Below, one piece after another: positions 8,188 through 19,100 of a stretch of 64,000 nt of DNA. Under the pieces are notes generated by a model. That model was not told the DNA's origin, made no database searches, and was given only the letters and a program-made list of their open reading frames with translations. Within the stretch, counting starts at the first letter, position 1. Each line of letters opens with the position of its first letter. This stretch comes from Streptosporangium carneum (lineage in GTDB: Bacteria; Actinomycetota; Actinomycetes; Streptosporangiales; Streptosporangiaceae): positions 434,001 through 498,000 of the forward strand of contig NZ_BSEV01000002.1 in assembly GCF_027922005.1 (NCBI RefSeq). Direction: 5' to 3'. The position numbers and the translations under genes are program-made.

Positions 8188-11100
8188 GTGGACCGCTGGC
8201 AGGGACCTCGCTCACCCTTCCCCTGGGAGCAGGAGGCCCTCAACTACGTCCGTGACAAGCTTCCGGACAGCGACCCGCACCTGGCCTTCCAGACCTTCAG
8301 CTTCACCGCCAAGAGCGGACACTCGCGCGAGGTCGACCTGCTCGTCACGACCCCGGCGGGATGTTTCCTCGTCGAGATAAAAAGTCACCCGGGCCGGGTC
8401 GTCAACGACGGCGGCCACTGGAGCTTCATCGGCGAGCGGACCCTCACCCTCGACAACCCCTTCGATCTGACCAACCAGAAATGCCGGGAGCTCAAGAGCC
8501 AGCTCGAATGGGCCGCCCAGCAGCTTGAGCTCGACATCCGCATCCCCTACATCGCCCCGGCCGTGTTCCTGTCCGACCCCGGCCTCGTCAGTGAGCTCGA
8601 CGAGGTCCAGCGGCTCAACGTCTACGCCAGGGATGAGGCAGGCAGCGGCCTGCCCGGCATCTGGAAGGACCTGCTCGGCCAGGCGCCCCGCAGCGACAGC
8701 CGGCGGGTCAACCCCGTCTTCGCCCGGCGGCTGCCCGATCTGCTGCGCAAGATAGGCGTCAGCGCGGTCCGCAAGAACATCAGGGTCGGCCAGTGGCAGC
8801 TGCAGGCCAGGTCGCTGGAGACCGGGCCGACCTGGGAGGACTACCTCGCTGAGAACACCGCCCTGGCCGGGGAACACCGGCGGGTGCGCGTCTACCTGTC
8901 CGAGCAGCGCGCCACCAAGGAGGATCGAGAGGCGACACGCCGCGTCGCGCGACGCGAGTATCTCGTCCTGCAGGGCATCGACCACCCGGGCATCCTCAAG
9001 GCGCTCGACTTCAGCGACGACCACCCCGGAGGGCCGGCCGTCCTCTTCCCGCACAAGCCGGAGTGGCTGCGCCTCGACCACTACATGACCCGGTACGGCG
9101 CGCAGCTCGACGTCGCCACCCGGCTGGACATGATCAAGCAGCTCGCCGAGGCGCTGGACCACGCCCACCGCCAGCACCTCTACCACCGGGCCCTGGCCGC
9201 CCGCAGCGTCTGGGTCGAGTTCCACGCCAACGGCCGCTACCCGCGCCTGATGGTCGCCGACTGGCAGACCGCGGCGCTCAACCGCATCGCCGGGCCGGGC
9301 GCCTCCGCCCGCCAGACGCTCACCCAGCACGCGGCGCCCTCCCTGGCCGGGCACATCGAGAAGGCCGCCCAGGCGTATCTCGCCCCCGAGTTCGTCCAGC
9401 CGGACGCGGAGAGCGTTCCCCTCGACGTCTTCGGGCTGGGCGCGTGCGCCTACCTCGTCCTGACCGGCAAGGCCCCCGCCGAGAGCCGGGGCGAGCTGAC
9501 CCTCCTGCTGGCCGAGCGGTCGGGACTGGTGCCGAGCGCGGTCACCGACTCGATGGACCCGCTCCTGGACGAGCTGGTCCGGGACGCCACCCGGCCCGAG
9601 GTGTGCGACCGGCTCGACTCGGTCCGCGCGCTGCTGCGCCGCCTTGACCTGGTGGAGGAGAGACTCTACGCACCCAAGGAGGTCGATCCGCTCCAGGCTC
9701 CCAAGGGTGCCGAGGTCGGCCCGTGGAAGATCCTCGGCACCCTCGGCAAGGGCTCGACCGCCCGCGCGCTGCTCGCGGAGCGAGCCGTCAGGAACACCGA
9801 CGGCACCGGAAAGGACGTCGCCCAGGAGGCGGTCCTCAAGGTCGCGCTGAACGACGCGGCAGTTCCTCGCCTGGAGCGGGAGGCGGCCGTCCTCAAGCGG
9901 CTGCACTCGCAGCACATCGTCGACCTCGTCGAGAAGTCGGGAACGCTGGAGTTCGGCGGCCGGACGCTCATCGTGCTGGAGCGAGCGGGTCAGACGACGC
10001 TCGCCGACTACCTGCGCCGCGACGGCCAGCTGTCCATCGAGGAGCTGGAGCGCTACGGCGAGCACCTGTTCACCGCCGTCGACTACCTGGCCAGCGAAGG
10101 CGTCCGGCACCGCGACCTGAAGCCCGACAACTTGGCCGTCCGGACCCTGTCCAACCGGCAGACCCGGCTGGTCCTGTTCGACTTCTCCCTCGCCGACACC
10201 GACGACAAGGTCGTCACCGCGGGCACCCCGCCCTACCTCGACCCCTTCGTCGGCACCGACCGCCGCCCGGTCTACGACGACCACGCCGAGCGTTACGCCC
10301 TGGCGGTCACCCTGCACGAGATGGCGAGCTGCGAGCACCCCTCGTGGGGTGACGGCATGGTCGAGCCGAGGCTGCTCGGCCCTGCCGAGACGGTGCCGCA
10401 GCTCGCCGAGGACCGGTTCGACGCGCAGATCCGCGAGGGCCTGGTCGAGTTCTTCAGCACGGCCCTCGCCCGGGAGTCGGGCAGGCGTTTCCGCACGTTG
10501 CAGGCCATGCGCGACGCCTGGCGCGACATCTTCCGGGCGCTGGAGGACAGCCGCCCGATCAGCAGCACCGGGCACGACGAGGCCGCGGCGCCGCAGGATG
10601 TCCGCGACCAGGCCGCCGAGGCGGCCACCGAGGTCACTCCCCTGGTCGCCGCGGGCCTGACCCCGAAGGCGCTGTCGGTCGCGCTCAACGACCTCGGCGT
10701 GGAGACCGTCGGCGAGCTCATCCGGGTGCCCGGCGGGCGCATCCAGCGACTGCGCGGGGTGGGCGTCGCACCGCGCAACGAACTGCTCCGACGGGCCCGC
10801 GAGTGGCGCCGCCGCTTCCAGGTCACCGAGTCGATCCGCCGGGCGGTCGAGGCCAAGCCCGTCGCCGTCGGCGAGAACGTGGACACACTCGGCCTGGACG
10901 AGCTGGTGGGACGCCTGATCCCGAAGAACGCCAAGCCCGGTGACAGCGGGACGAAGGCGCTGCTGCTCAGCCTGGCGCTGCCGGGCCCGGACGGCGCCCC
11001 CTCCCCGGTGAAGCCGTGGGCGCCGCAGCGGGACGTCGGCGAGCTCGTCGGGGTCAGCTCCGGCTACGTCGGCAGTGTGCTCAAGAGAGCCCGCGAGCGG

Positions 11101-12504
11101 TGGGCCAAGGACAGCGCCGTCACCGCGCTCCGCCATGACCTGCTGCGGATCCTCGCCGACAACGGCCGGATCATGGAGTTCTCCGAGCTGGCGGCCGAGC
11201 TGCTGGCCCGGCGCGGCTCGGCGCTGGAGGAGTCGGCGGCCCGGCTGGCGCTGGCGGCGGCGGCCGTACGGGCGGCGATCGAGACCGAAGAGAAGCTGGA
11301 GAACCCGCGCCTGGTCAAACGGCGCAAGAACGACGGTCGCGTCCTGGTGGCCCACGTCAGCGACGACCGGGCGCTGCCGAGCGACGCCCAGCTCATCGAC
11401 TACGCCCTCACCCTCGGCGGCAAGGCCGACGAGCTGGCGCGGCGGGACCCGCTGCCGGTGACGACCGCCGCGCTGCGGGCGCTGCGCGCCGTTCCCGCCC
11501 CGGACGGCATGCCCGCGCTGCCCGACACCCGGCTGGTCTCCCTGGCCGCCGCCGCGTCGGTGTCCGCCGCGGTGACCCAGCGGTTCGAGATCTACCCGGT
11601 GGACCTCGAACCGGTCAGGGCCGTACGGCTGGCGCAGGTCGGCGGTATGCTGTCGGCCCCGATCACGCCCGAGGAGCTGCGCAAGCGGGTGCTGGCCCGG
11701 CTCCCCCACCTGACCTCGTTCCCCGATCACGCGGGCGGCCTGCGCAAGGTGCTCAAGGATGCCGGGCTGTCGGTCGAGATCGACCCGGACGGCCGGTACC
11801 ACCTGCCGGCCGCGAGCCTGCACACCCGGCTGCCCAGCAGCACGGCCACCCATACCACTCTCGGCCGGGTCGGGCGGCTCGACCCCTCCGAGGTCCTCAA
11901 CCGGCTGGCGACCGTAGCCGACCGGGGCGGCTTCCTCGTCGTCAAGGCCCGGATCAAGAGGAGGCAGGCGGCCGAGCTGCCCGCCGTCCTCCAAGCCATC
12001 CCAGAGCTGCGGATCTCGCCGGTCAACGTGACCGCTGAGTTCGTCAGGGCGCTGCGCGAGGTGCGCGACGAGTGGGGCGTGCCCGAGTGGCCGATCGTGC
12101 TGGCCACCGACTCCCCCGACGCCTCCCCGGTGAACCGGGTCGGCTTCGCCGACATGACCGTCGAGGCGTTCGCACTGGTCGAGGAGCGGATCAGGGCCGT
12201 GGAGGAGATCGCGCTGCTGCACGACGCGACCCCCTTCGCCCAGGTCGTGCGGGACGGCCGGCTTGTCTCCCGCTACGCCGGAGGTGCCGAGCTGCTGGGC
12301 CGCCTGGCAGAGGCCGCCCGCAGCGCCTACGAGACGCCGTACGGCGTCTGGCTCCTCGCCCCGATGGCCGACCCGCGCGAGGCTGCCCAGCTCGACGGCC
12401 AGGCGATCCCCGTGATCCCCGGCGGCAACGAGGAGCTGGCCCTGCCCCGCGACGCGATGACCGCCCTTGACAACGCCACCTCCACCCCCAGGAGAGCTTC
12501 GTGA
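8188..12504 (+). CDS. pglW: PglW: NERD domain plus dual protein-kinase protein of the Pgl/BREX-2 system, 1438 aa
   Basis: I start at GTG 8188 rather than the upstream open codons, because GGAAAGGAAGG lies 5 bases ahead and the protein then begins MDRWQGPRSPFPWEQ. A NERD nuclease-like domain (res ~15-120) shows EVDLLV and VEIKSH (~47-66), the D...ExK pattern. Residues ~250-460 are a degenerate kinase (YHRALAARS replaces HRD). Residues ~510-790 are a second kinase with LGKGSTARAL (~519), VLKVAL (Lys ~550), HRDLKPDN (~642) and DFS in place of DFG (~664). The C-terminal ~600 residues are helical and contain helix-hairpin-helix-like text (IQRLRGVGVAPRNELL). In Pgl/BREX-2, PglW is the Ser/Thr kinase component. 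The gene overlaps pglX by 4 bp. Confidence 0.9.
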   Translation: MDRWQGPRSPFPWEQEALNYVRDKLPDSDPHLAFQTFSFTAKSGHSREVDLLVTTPAGCFLVEIKSHPGRVVNDGGHWSFIGERTLTLDNPFDLTNQKCRELKSQLEWAAQQLELDIRIPYIAPAVFLSDPGLVSELDEVQRLNVYARDEAGSGLPGIWKDLLGQAPRSDSRRVNPVFARRLPDLLRKIGVSAVRKNIRVGQWQLQARSLETGPTWEDYLAENTALAGEHRRVRVYLSEQRATKEDREATRRVARREYLVLQGIDHPGILKALDFSDDHPGGPAVLFPHKPEWLRLDHYMTRYGAQLDVATRLDMIKQLAEALDHAHRQHLYHRALAARSVWVEFHANGRYPRLMVADWQTAALNRIAGPGASARQTLTQHAAPSLAGHIEKAAQAYLAPEFVQPDAESVPLDVFGLGACAYLVLTGKAPAESRGELTLLLAERSGLVPSAVTDSMDPLLDELVRDATRPEVCDRLDSVRALLRRLDLVEERLYAPKEVDPLQAPKGAEVGPWKILGTLGKGSTARALLAERAVRNTDGTGKDVAQEAVLKVALNDAAVPRLEREAAVLKRLHSQHIVDLVEKSGTLEFGGRTLIVLERAGQTTLADYLRRDGQLSIEELERYGEHLFTAVDYLASEGVRHRDLKPDNLAVRTLSNRQTRLVLFDFSLADTDDKVVTAGTPPYLDPFVGTDRRPVYDDHAERYALAVTLHEMASCEHPSWGDGMVEPRLLGPAETVPQLAEDRFDAQIREGLVEFFSTALARESGRRFRTLQAMRDAWRDIFRALEDSRPISSTGHDEAAAPQDVRDQAAEAATEVTPLVAAGLTPKALSVALNDLGVETVGELIRVPGGRIQRLRGVGVAPRNELLRRAREWRRRFQVTESIRRAVEAKPVAVGENVDTLGLDELVGRLIPKNAKPGDSGTKALLLSLALPGPDGAPSPVKPWAPQRDVGELVGVSSGYVGSVLKRARERWAKDSAVTALRHDLLRILADNGRIMEFSELAAELLARRGSALEESAARLALAAAAVRAAIETEEKLENPRLVKRRKNDGRVLVAHVSDDRALPSDAQLIDYALTLGGKADELARRDPLPVTTAALRALRAVPAPDGMPALPDTRLVSLAAAASVSAAVTQRFEIYPVDLEPVRAVRLAQVGGMLSAPITPEELRKRVLARLPHLTSFPDHAGGLRKVLKDAGLSVEIDPDGRYHLPAASLHTRLPSSTATHTTLGRVGRLDPSEVLNRLATVADRGGFLVVKARIKRRQAAELPAVLQAIPELRISPVNVTAEFVRALREVRDEWGVPEWPIVLATDSPDASPVNRVGFADMTVEAFALVEERIRAVEEIALLHDATPFAQVVRDGRLVSRYAGGAELLGRLAEAARSAYETPYGVWLLAPMADPREAAQLDGQAIPVIPGGNEELALPRDAMTALDNATSTPRRAS

Positions 12505-15500
12505 TCGACCGTAAGGTGCTGCTGGCCGACCTCCGCAAGCAGGTCGGCGCGTTGGAGGACGACCTGCGGGACTGCGCCGAGCAGGACGAGGCGGTCGACG
12601 CCGAGCTGCGCCGGGAGTGGGAACGCGCCCGTACGGCGGAGCGGATCGCCGCCACCTTCGAGTCGTGGCGTGACGAGCGGGTCACCCAGTCGGCCGTCGC
12701 CTGGGTGCTGGGCACAGTGTTCCTTCGCTACGCCGAGGACAACCGGCTGATCGACCTGCCGTACCTGGCCGGTCCCGGCGACCGGCTGGACGTGGCGCAG
12801 GAACGACAGGGCGACTTCTTCCGGGCCCACCCGGACAGGACCGACCGCGACTGGATCCTCGCCGGGTTCCGCGCGATGGCGTCGACGCCGGTCGTGGCAG
12901 GCTTGTTCGACTTCGAGCACAACGCCATGTGGCTGATCGCCCGTCCTGCCGAGGAGGGCGAGAGCGGCCTGTCGTTCGACGCCCGCTGGGAGGCCGTCGC
13001 CGCCCGCCTTGCCGGCCCCTCGCACCCGGTGGCGCAGCGGCTCCTCGGGTTCTGGCGGGAGACGGACGCCGACCGGCAGGTCAGGCACGACTTCACCGAT
13101 GAGGACACCCGCTTCCTGGGCGACCTCTACCAGGACCTGTCCGAGCACGCCAAGAAGACCTACGCCCTGCTCCAGACCCCGGACTTCGTCGAGGAGTTCA
13201 TCCTCGACTACACGCTCACGCCCGCGTTGGAGGAGTTCCGCGAGGAGTTCCTGAAGGGCGACTTCCGGCTGATCGACCCGACCTGCGGGTCCGGCCACTT
13301 CCTGCTGGGGGCGTTCCACAGACTCCTGGCCGCCTGGGAGCAGGAGGCTCCCGGCGCGAACCGCTGGGACCTGATCGCCCGCGCCCTGAAGTCCGTGCAC
13401 GGCGTGGACAAGAACCCCTTCGCCGCCGAGATCGCCCGCTTCCGGTTGCTGATCGCGGCGCTACAGGCTGCTGGGATCACCTCACTGGCCAAGGCTCGGG
13501 AGTTTCCGATCAACGTGGCCGTGGGCGACACGCTGCGCTTCCGCCGGTCGAAGACGCGGGGTCAGGAGTCGTTGACCGAGGTCGACGCGATGCTGTTCGC
13601 CACCGAGGATGTTGAGAAGTACGTCGCCCAGTGCGACATCCTGGCCCCGCAGTCGTATCACGTGGTGGTGGGCAACCCGCCCTACATCACGGTGAAGGAC
13701 AAGGCGGAGAACCAGGGATATCGGGACCTCTATGACACCTGCTACAGGGAGTACGCACTCTCTGTTCCATTCGCCGAACGTTTCTTTGATCTGGCCATAA
13801 CGGCCGACAAAGGCCAGCGCAACCCTGGCTACGTCGGACAAATAACCGCAAATTCGTTCATGAAACGAGAGTTTGGCAAGAAACTGATTGAGGAGTTTTT
13901 TGCCACGAATATTGATCTCACTCGTGTCATTGACACTTCCGGTGCCTACATACCGGACCACGGAACTCCAACGGTCATCCTGATCGGACGTAGTCGTCAG
14001 GCAAACCAAAAGCCAATCCGCACAGTTATGGGAATTCGCGGAGAACCGGATCAGCCCAAGGATCCAGCTAAAGGCGAGGTCTGGCAGGCAATTGTTAATC
14101 AAGTAGAAAATCCGGGCAGCGAGAGTGCGTGGGTCAGCGTTAACGACCTTGACCGTGGAGCGCTTCTACAACATCCGTGGAGCCTCAGTGGAGGTGGAGC
14201 GGACAACCTGATGACCGAATTGACGCGCTCCTCAGTCGCCAAGCTAGCCGGCCACATCGCCGCAATGGGTTTCTCGGCCATTACCGGAGAGGATGACGCC
14301 TTTTCTCTTCCAAACACAGCTTCGCTAGCACGGCTACGGCTCGAAAACGGCCAACCAATGGTGTCAGGCGACCGAGTTCGCGACTTCAGTGCTCGCCCAA
14401 ACATCATCAGCGCATGGCCATACACGAGAGATCTATCCACGCTCGATCTTGACAAGATCCCCCAGATAGGCCGATTCCTTTGGCCCAATCGACAAATAAT
14501 GCAAAAACGAAAGAAGTTCGGAATCCCGATTGAAGATATTAAAAATATCCACTGGTACGAGTATCGTGAGTTTTATCGCGACAAGCTAAGAACACCACTG
14601 TCGATCGCATTTGCATTCGTGGCTACACACAACCACTTTGTTCTCGATAGATGCGGCAGAGTATTCAATCGCTCCGCCCCGATAATCAAGCTGTCCGATG
14701 ATGCCGAGAAAGAACACTTAGAGTTACTGGGAGTTCTCAACAGCTCAGTCGCATGTTTTTGGCTCAAGCAAGTGAGTCAGCCCAAGGGGGGCAGCGGTAT
14801 CGGAAGAGGAGTCCAAGACGAGGCTTGGGAGAGCAGGTACGAATTCACCGGGACCAAGTTGCAGGAGTTCCCTCTGCCTACCGTACTTCCTCTGAAGCTG
14901 GGGCGAGAGCTAGATGTGCTCTCTCAGCAAATCGGCCAGATAGAGCCTTTGGCAGTGTGCGCCGAAGGTGTGCCCACGCGAGGGCGGCTATACGATGCGC
15001 AGGCCGAATATCACCGGATCCGTAGCCGGATGATCTCCCTCCAGGAAGAGCTGGACTGGGACGTCTACAAGCTCTACGGCCTGCTCGACGAGGACGAGGC
15101 CGCCGAACTCTGTGTCGAAAACTGGGCGGCTGAGCCCGGGGAGCCTGATGAGGTTCCTCTCTTGAACCTGGGTGAGCGGGCCTTCGAGATCGTGCTCGCC
15201 CGCAAAATGGCTACCGGAGAAATCGAGTCCCAGTGGTTCGCCCGGCACGGTTCAAAGCCGATCACCGAGCTGCCCGAGCACTGGCCCGCCGCCTACCGCG
15301 AGGTGGTCGAGAGGCGGATCGAGTGCATCGAGAGGCGCCGGGACATCGCGCTCATCGAGCGTCCGGAGTGCAAGCGCCGCTGGGCCGCCGAGCCGTACGC
15401 GAAGAAGGAGCGTGAGGCGCTCACCGCGTGGCTGCTGGACCGCTGCGAGACGAAGGACCTCTGGTACGTCCAGGACGACTTCGGCAACCCGCAGCCCAAG

Positions 15501-16193
15501 CCGATGACCGTGAACCGGCTGGCCGACAAGCTGCGTGACGACGCCGACGTGGTCGGAGTGGCGCGGCTGCTCACCACGGCGATCGGTCTCAGCCCGGACG
15601 CCGACCTGGCGGACGTGCTGAAGGCGATCCTGGCCGAGGAGCACGTCCCCTACCTCGCCGCGCTCCGCTACAAGGACACCGGCCTGCGCAAGCGCGCCCA
15701 GTGGGAGCGGAGCTGGGAGCTGCAGCGCGAGGAGGACGAGACCGGAAAGCGGCTGAACATCCCGGTGCCGCCGAAGTACGCCAGCGCCGACTTCAAGCCG
15801 GGCTTCTGGAAGCACCGCGGCAAACTCGACGTGCCCAAGGAGCGGTTCGTCTCCTATCTCGGCGCCAACTCGAAGACTGACGACAGCCTGCTGCTCGGCT
15901 GGGCGGGCTGGGACCACCGCGACCAGGGCTACGCGCTGATGACCCTGATCGAGGAGCGCGCCGACCAGGACCTGTGGGAGAAGCAGGAGCTCATCCCGCT
16001 GATCGCGGGCCTGCATGAGGTGCTGCCCTGGATCAGGCAGTGGCACAGCGAGGTCGACCCCGACTACGGCGACTCCTGGGCCAACGCGCTCAGCAGTTAC
16101 CTGGACGACCAACGGCACCGGTACGGCCTGACAGACGACGATCTCACCTCGTGGCGTCCCCCCACGGCCGGCCGCGGGCGAAAGAAGGCATGA
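12501..16193 (+). CDS. pglX: PglX: adenine-specific DNA methyltransferase of the Pgl/BREX-2 system, 1230 aa
   Basis: GTG start in a GTGA overlap with pglW, with AGGAGAG upstream. The N-terminal helical region is followed by the SAM-binding motif DPTCGSGHFLLG (~res 259) and the amino-methyltransferase motif NPPY (~392). The middle third, encoded at about 13.75-15.0 kb, contains the part expected to recognise the DNA target. It is strikingly AT-rich (23 of 60 GC in 13861-13920 and again in 14521-14580, against 44 of 60 in 15361-15420). The C-terminal ~400 residues return to high GC. Known role: PglX methylates host DNA and is needed for exclusion. The composition break suggests the specificity region was replaced by recombination with a foreign allele. 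Confidence 0.92.
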   Translation: MIDRKVLLADLRKQVGALEDDLRDCAEQDEAVDAELRREWERARTAERIAATFESWRDERVTQSAVAWVLGTVFLRYAEDNRLIDLPYLAGPGDRLDVAQERQGDFFRAHPDRTDRDWILAGFRAMASTPVVAGLFDFEHNAMWLIARPAEEGESGLSFDARWEAVAARLAGPSHPVAQRLLGFWRETDADRQVRHDFTDEDTRFLGDLYQDLSEHAKKTYALLQTPDFVEEFILDYTLTPALEEFREEFLKGDFRLIDPTCGSGHFLLGAFHRLLAAWEQEAPGANRWDLIARALKSVHGVDKNPFAAEIARFRLLIAALQAAGITSLAKAREFPINVAVGDTLRFRRSKTRGQESLTEVDAMLFATEDVEKYVAQCDILAPQSYHVVVGNPPYITVKDKAENQGYRDLYDTCYREYALSVPFAERFFDLAITADKGQRNPGYVGQITANSFMKREFGKKLIEEFFATNIDLTRVIDTSGAYIPDHGTPTVILIGRSRQANQKPIRTVMGIRGEPDQPKDPAKGEVWQAIVNQVENPGSESAWVSVNDLDRGALLQHPWSLSGGGADNLMTELTRSSVAKLAGHIAAMGFSAITGEDDAFSLPNTASLARLRLENGQPMVSGDRVRDFSARPNIISAWPYTRDLSTLDLDKIPQIGRFLWPNRQIMQKRKKFGIPIEDIKNIHWYEYREFYRDKLRTPLSIAFAFVATHNHFVLDRCGRVFNRSAPIIKLSDDAEKEHLELLGVLNSSVACFWLKQVSQPKGGSGIGRGVQDEAWESRYEFTGTKLQEFPLPTVLPLKLGRELDVLSQQIGQIEPLAVCAEGVPTRGRLYDAQAEYHRIRSRMISLQEELDWDVYKLYGLLDEDEAAELCVENWAAEPGEPDEVPLLNLGERAFEIVLARKMATGEIESQWFARHGSKPITELPEHWPAAYREVVERRIECIERRRDIALIERPECKRRWAAEPYAKKEREALTAWLLDRCETKDLWYVQDDFGNPQPKPMTVNRLADKLRDDADVVGVARLLTTAIGLSPDADLADVLKAILAEEHVPYLAALRYKDTGLRKRAQWERSWELQREEDETGKRLNIPVPPKYASADFKPGFWKHRGKLDVPKERFVSYLGANSKTDDSLLLGWAGWDHRDQGYALMTLIEERADQDLWEKQELIPLIAGLHEVLPWIRQWHSEVDPDYGDSWANALSSYLDDQRHRYGLTDDDLTSWRPPTAGRGRKKA

Positions 16194-19100
16194 CGATGGC
16201 GGAACTGCTGCGCGACCTGATCGAGATCCCCGAGCGCGTCCACGCCGGGGACTTCGTCCTGAAGCTGACCGAGGGCGTCAGCCACGCGGACCGGACCATC
16301 CGCGACTACGTGGTGACCACGCAGCTCGCGGAGACCTTCGACGAGGCGCTGGACGTCGTCAAGAAGGCCGTGGAGACCAACAGCTCGCACGCCACCTACC
16401 TGGACGGCTCGTTCGGCTCCGGCAAGAGCCACTTCATGGCCGTGCTCCACGCGATCCTGCAGAAGAATCCGGACGTGCGGGCCAAGGACGAGCTGGTCCC
16501 GACCGTCACCAAGCATGACCCGTGGTTGCGGGACCGCAGGATCCTGCTGGTGCCGTACCACCTGATCGGCGCGAAGAACCTCGACTCGGCCGTCCTCGGC
16601 GGCTATGTCAAGCATGTCGGCAAGCTCCACCCGGACAAGAAGCTGCCTGCGGTCTACCGCGACGAGGCGCTGCTTGACGACGCCCGCGACCTGCGCGCCC
16701 GGCTCGGCGACGAGCGGTTCGTCGCCGAGCTGCCCGCGGGGGAGGGCGACTTCCGGCGGGGGACATGGAACGGCGAGTTCCTCGACCGGGCCTTCGCCGC
16801 CCCGCCGGGCAACCGGGAGCGGCGACGCCTGGTCACCGACTTGCTGGCGGGGCCGTTCAAGCGCTACGCGGGGGCGGTGCACGGCGACGGCGAGGCGTTC
16901 ATCGATCTCGACCAGGGCCTGTCGGTCATCTCGGCGCACGCCAAGGAGGAGCTGGGATACGACGCGGTCGTGCTGCTCCTGGACGAGCTGGTGCTCTGGC
17001 TCGCCGGGCGGCTCGGCGACGACTCCTTCGTCCGCCGCGAGGCACAGAACGTCTCCAAGCTGGTGGAGAGCGCCGAGCACGAACGGCCGGCGCCGATCAT
17101 CAGCTTCGTCCCCCGCCAGCGCGACCTGCGCGAGCTGGTCGGCCGGGACATCGCGGGCTCGCAGACGGCCAGCCTGTTCGACACGCTCAAATACTGGGAC
17201 GGCCGCTTCGGCAGGCTCGCCCTGGCCGACCGGAACCTCCGGGAGATCATCAAGCGCCGTCTGCTCCGTGCGAAGAACGCGGAGGCGAAAGCCTCACTGG
17301 ACGCGGCCTTCGAGCGGACTGCCAGGAACAACCCGCAGGTGTGGGACGTGCTGCTGGACGCCCAGGGCGGCGGCGCGACCCGCCAGGACTTCCGGACGAC
17401 CTACCCGTTCAGCCCCGCCTTCCTCTCCGCCATGATCGACATCTCCTCGGCGTTGCAGCGGGAGCGCAGCGCGCTGAAGCTGACGCAGCAGCTCCTCGTG
17501 GACCACCGGGACACCCTCGAAGTCGGGAAGATCGTGCCGCTTGGCGCGATTTACGACGTGCTCGCGGCGGGCGGCGACAAGCCGTTCAGCGACAAGCTTC
17601 GCGAGGAGTTCGACCAGGCTAAGCGGTTCTACATCGAGCGCCTGAGGCCCCACCTGTTGCAGAAGCACAACCTCGCCGAGGACTCCGCTTCCACCCCGGC
17701 CTTCCGCCTGGACGACCTCACCGCCAAGACGCTGCTGCTGGCGGCTCTGGTGCCCCACGTGCCCGCGCTGCGCAATCTGACCGCGAGTCGGATCGCCGCG
17801 CTCAACTACGGCTCGATCATCACGATGATCCCCGGCCAGGAGAAGAAGCAGGTCGCCGCCACCCTGCGCGAGCTGGCCTCCGCGTTCGGCCAGATCCGCA
17901 TCTCCGGCAGCTCGGACGACCCCTCAGTTGAGATGGCGCTGATCGGTGTCGACACCCAGGCGATCCTGGCCAGGGCCCGTGGCAAGGACGACTCGGCGGC
18001 CAAGCGACGGCGGCTGCAGGAGATGCTCTGGACCGAGCTGGGAGTGCCCAACAGCGGCCAGATCGAGTCGCGCCGCGAGATCGTCTGGCGCGGCACCCCG
18101 CGGGTCGTCGAGGTGGTCTTCGAGAACATCCGCGACCCCGAGCGGCTGGACAGCCGCAAGTTCGAGCCGTCCGAACCCGGCGCGCTGCGGATCATCGTGG
18201 ACTACCCGTTCGACGAGGGGAACTTCGGCCCGGCCGACGATCGGAACCGGCTGTTGCGCATCCGCGCCGACCAGCCGAACGCCAGCACGGCCGGGTGGCT
18301 GCCGAACTTCTTCTCCCAGGACCGGCTGAGCGATCTCGGAGACCTGATCGTCATCGAGCACGTCCTGTCCGGTGACGTGCTGAAGGAGCTGGCCGAGAAC
18401 CTCACGGAGGAGGACCGTCACCACGCCCGCAGGCAACTCGAAAGCCGCCGCGAGGCCCTCCTCGTCCGGCTGGGCGATGTGATCAAGCAGGCGTACGGCG
18501 TAGCCGAACCGGACCCGGTCAACGTGGGCCGTGAGTCGGACCAGCCGGTCATGCCGCTGATCGACGGGCTGGACATCCGGCTGCAGGCGGGCAAGGGGCT
18601 GAACGGCGCCCTGCAGTGGATCTGCGGGAAACTGCTCGACCACCAGTTCACCAAGCATCCGAATCTCGACCCGGACGGCAGTGGCGCCGCCTACCGGCCA
18701 CGGGACCTGCAGCTGGTGCTGGAGAAGATCGAGCAGGCCACACAGAGCGACCCCAAGCGGGCCGAGGTCGTCAAGAACGACATCCCCGTGTTGAAGCGGA
18801 TCGGGGAGGCCCTGGAGCTCGGCACCATGCACGAGGCTCATTTCGTGCTCCGCGAGGAGTGGCCGCTGCGGATCGAGCGCGCTGCCAGCAAGGCGGGCAA
18901 GACCGGGGACCTCACCGTCCGCGAGCTCAAGGAGTGGATCAGGGCCGAGCAGCCCGGCCTGCCGGAGGAAATCGTCAGCCTGATCGTCTACGGCTACGCG
19001 ATCCAGCGGGACCGGGCCTGGGTGCGCGGTAAGCAGGTGTTCGCGGCTCCGGACCTGCGGAACCTGCCCGGGGACATGGCGCTCCGCGCGCAGGACCTTC

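Noticed and set aside
8212..12222. Very long minus-strand open frame (1336 codons) opposite pglW
   Set aside because: It mirrors the third-position GC of pglW, gives a Gly/Arg/Val/Leu-rich translation with no family motif and has no ribosome site; it is an antisense shadow, as are similar frames opposite the helicase, jetC and pglY.
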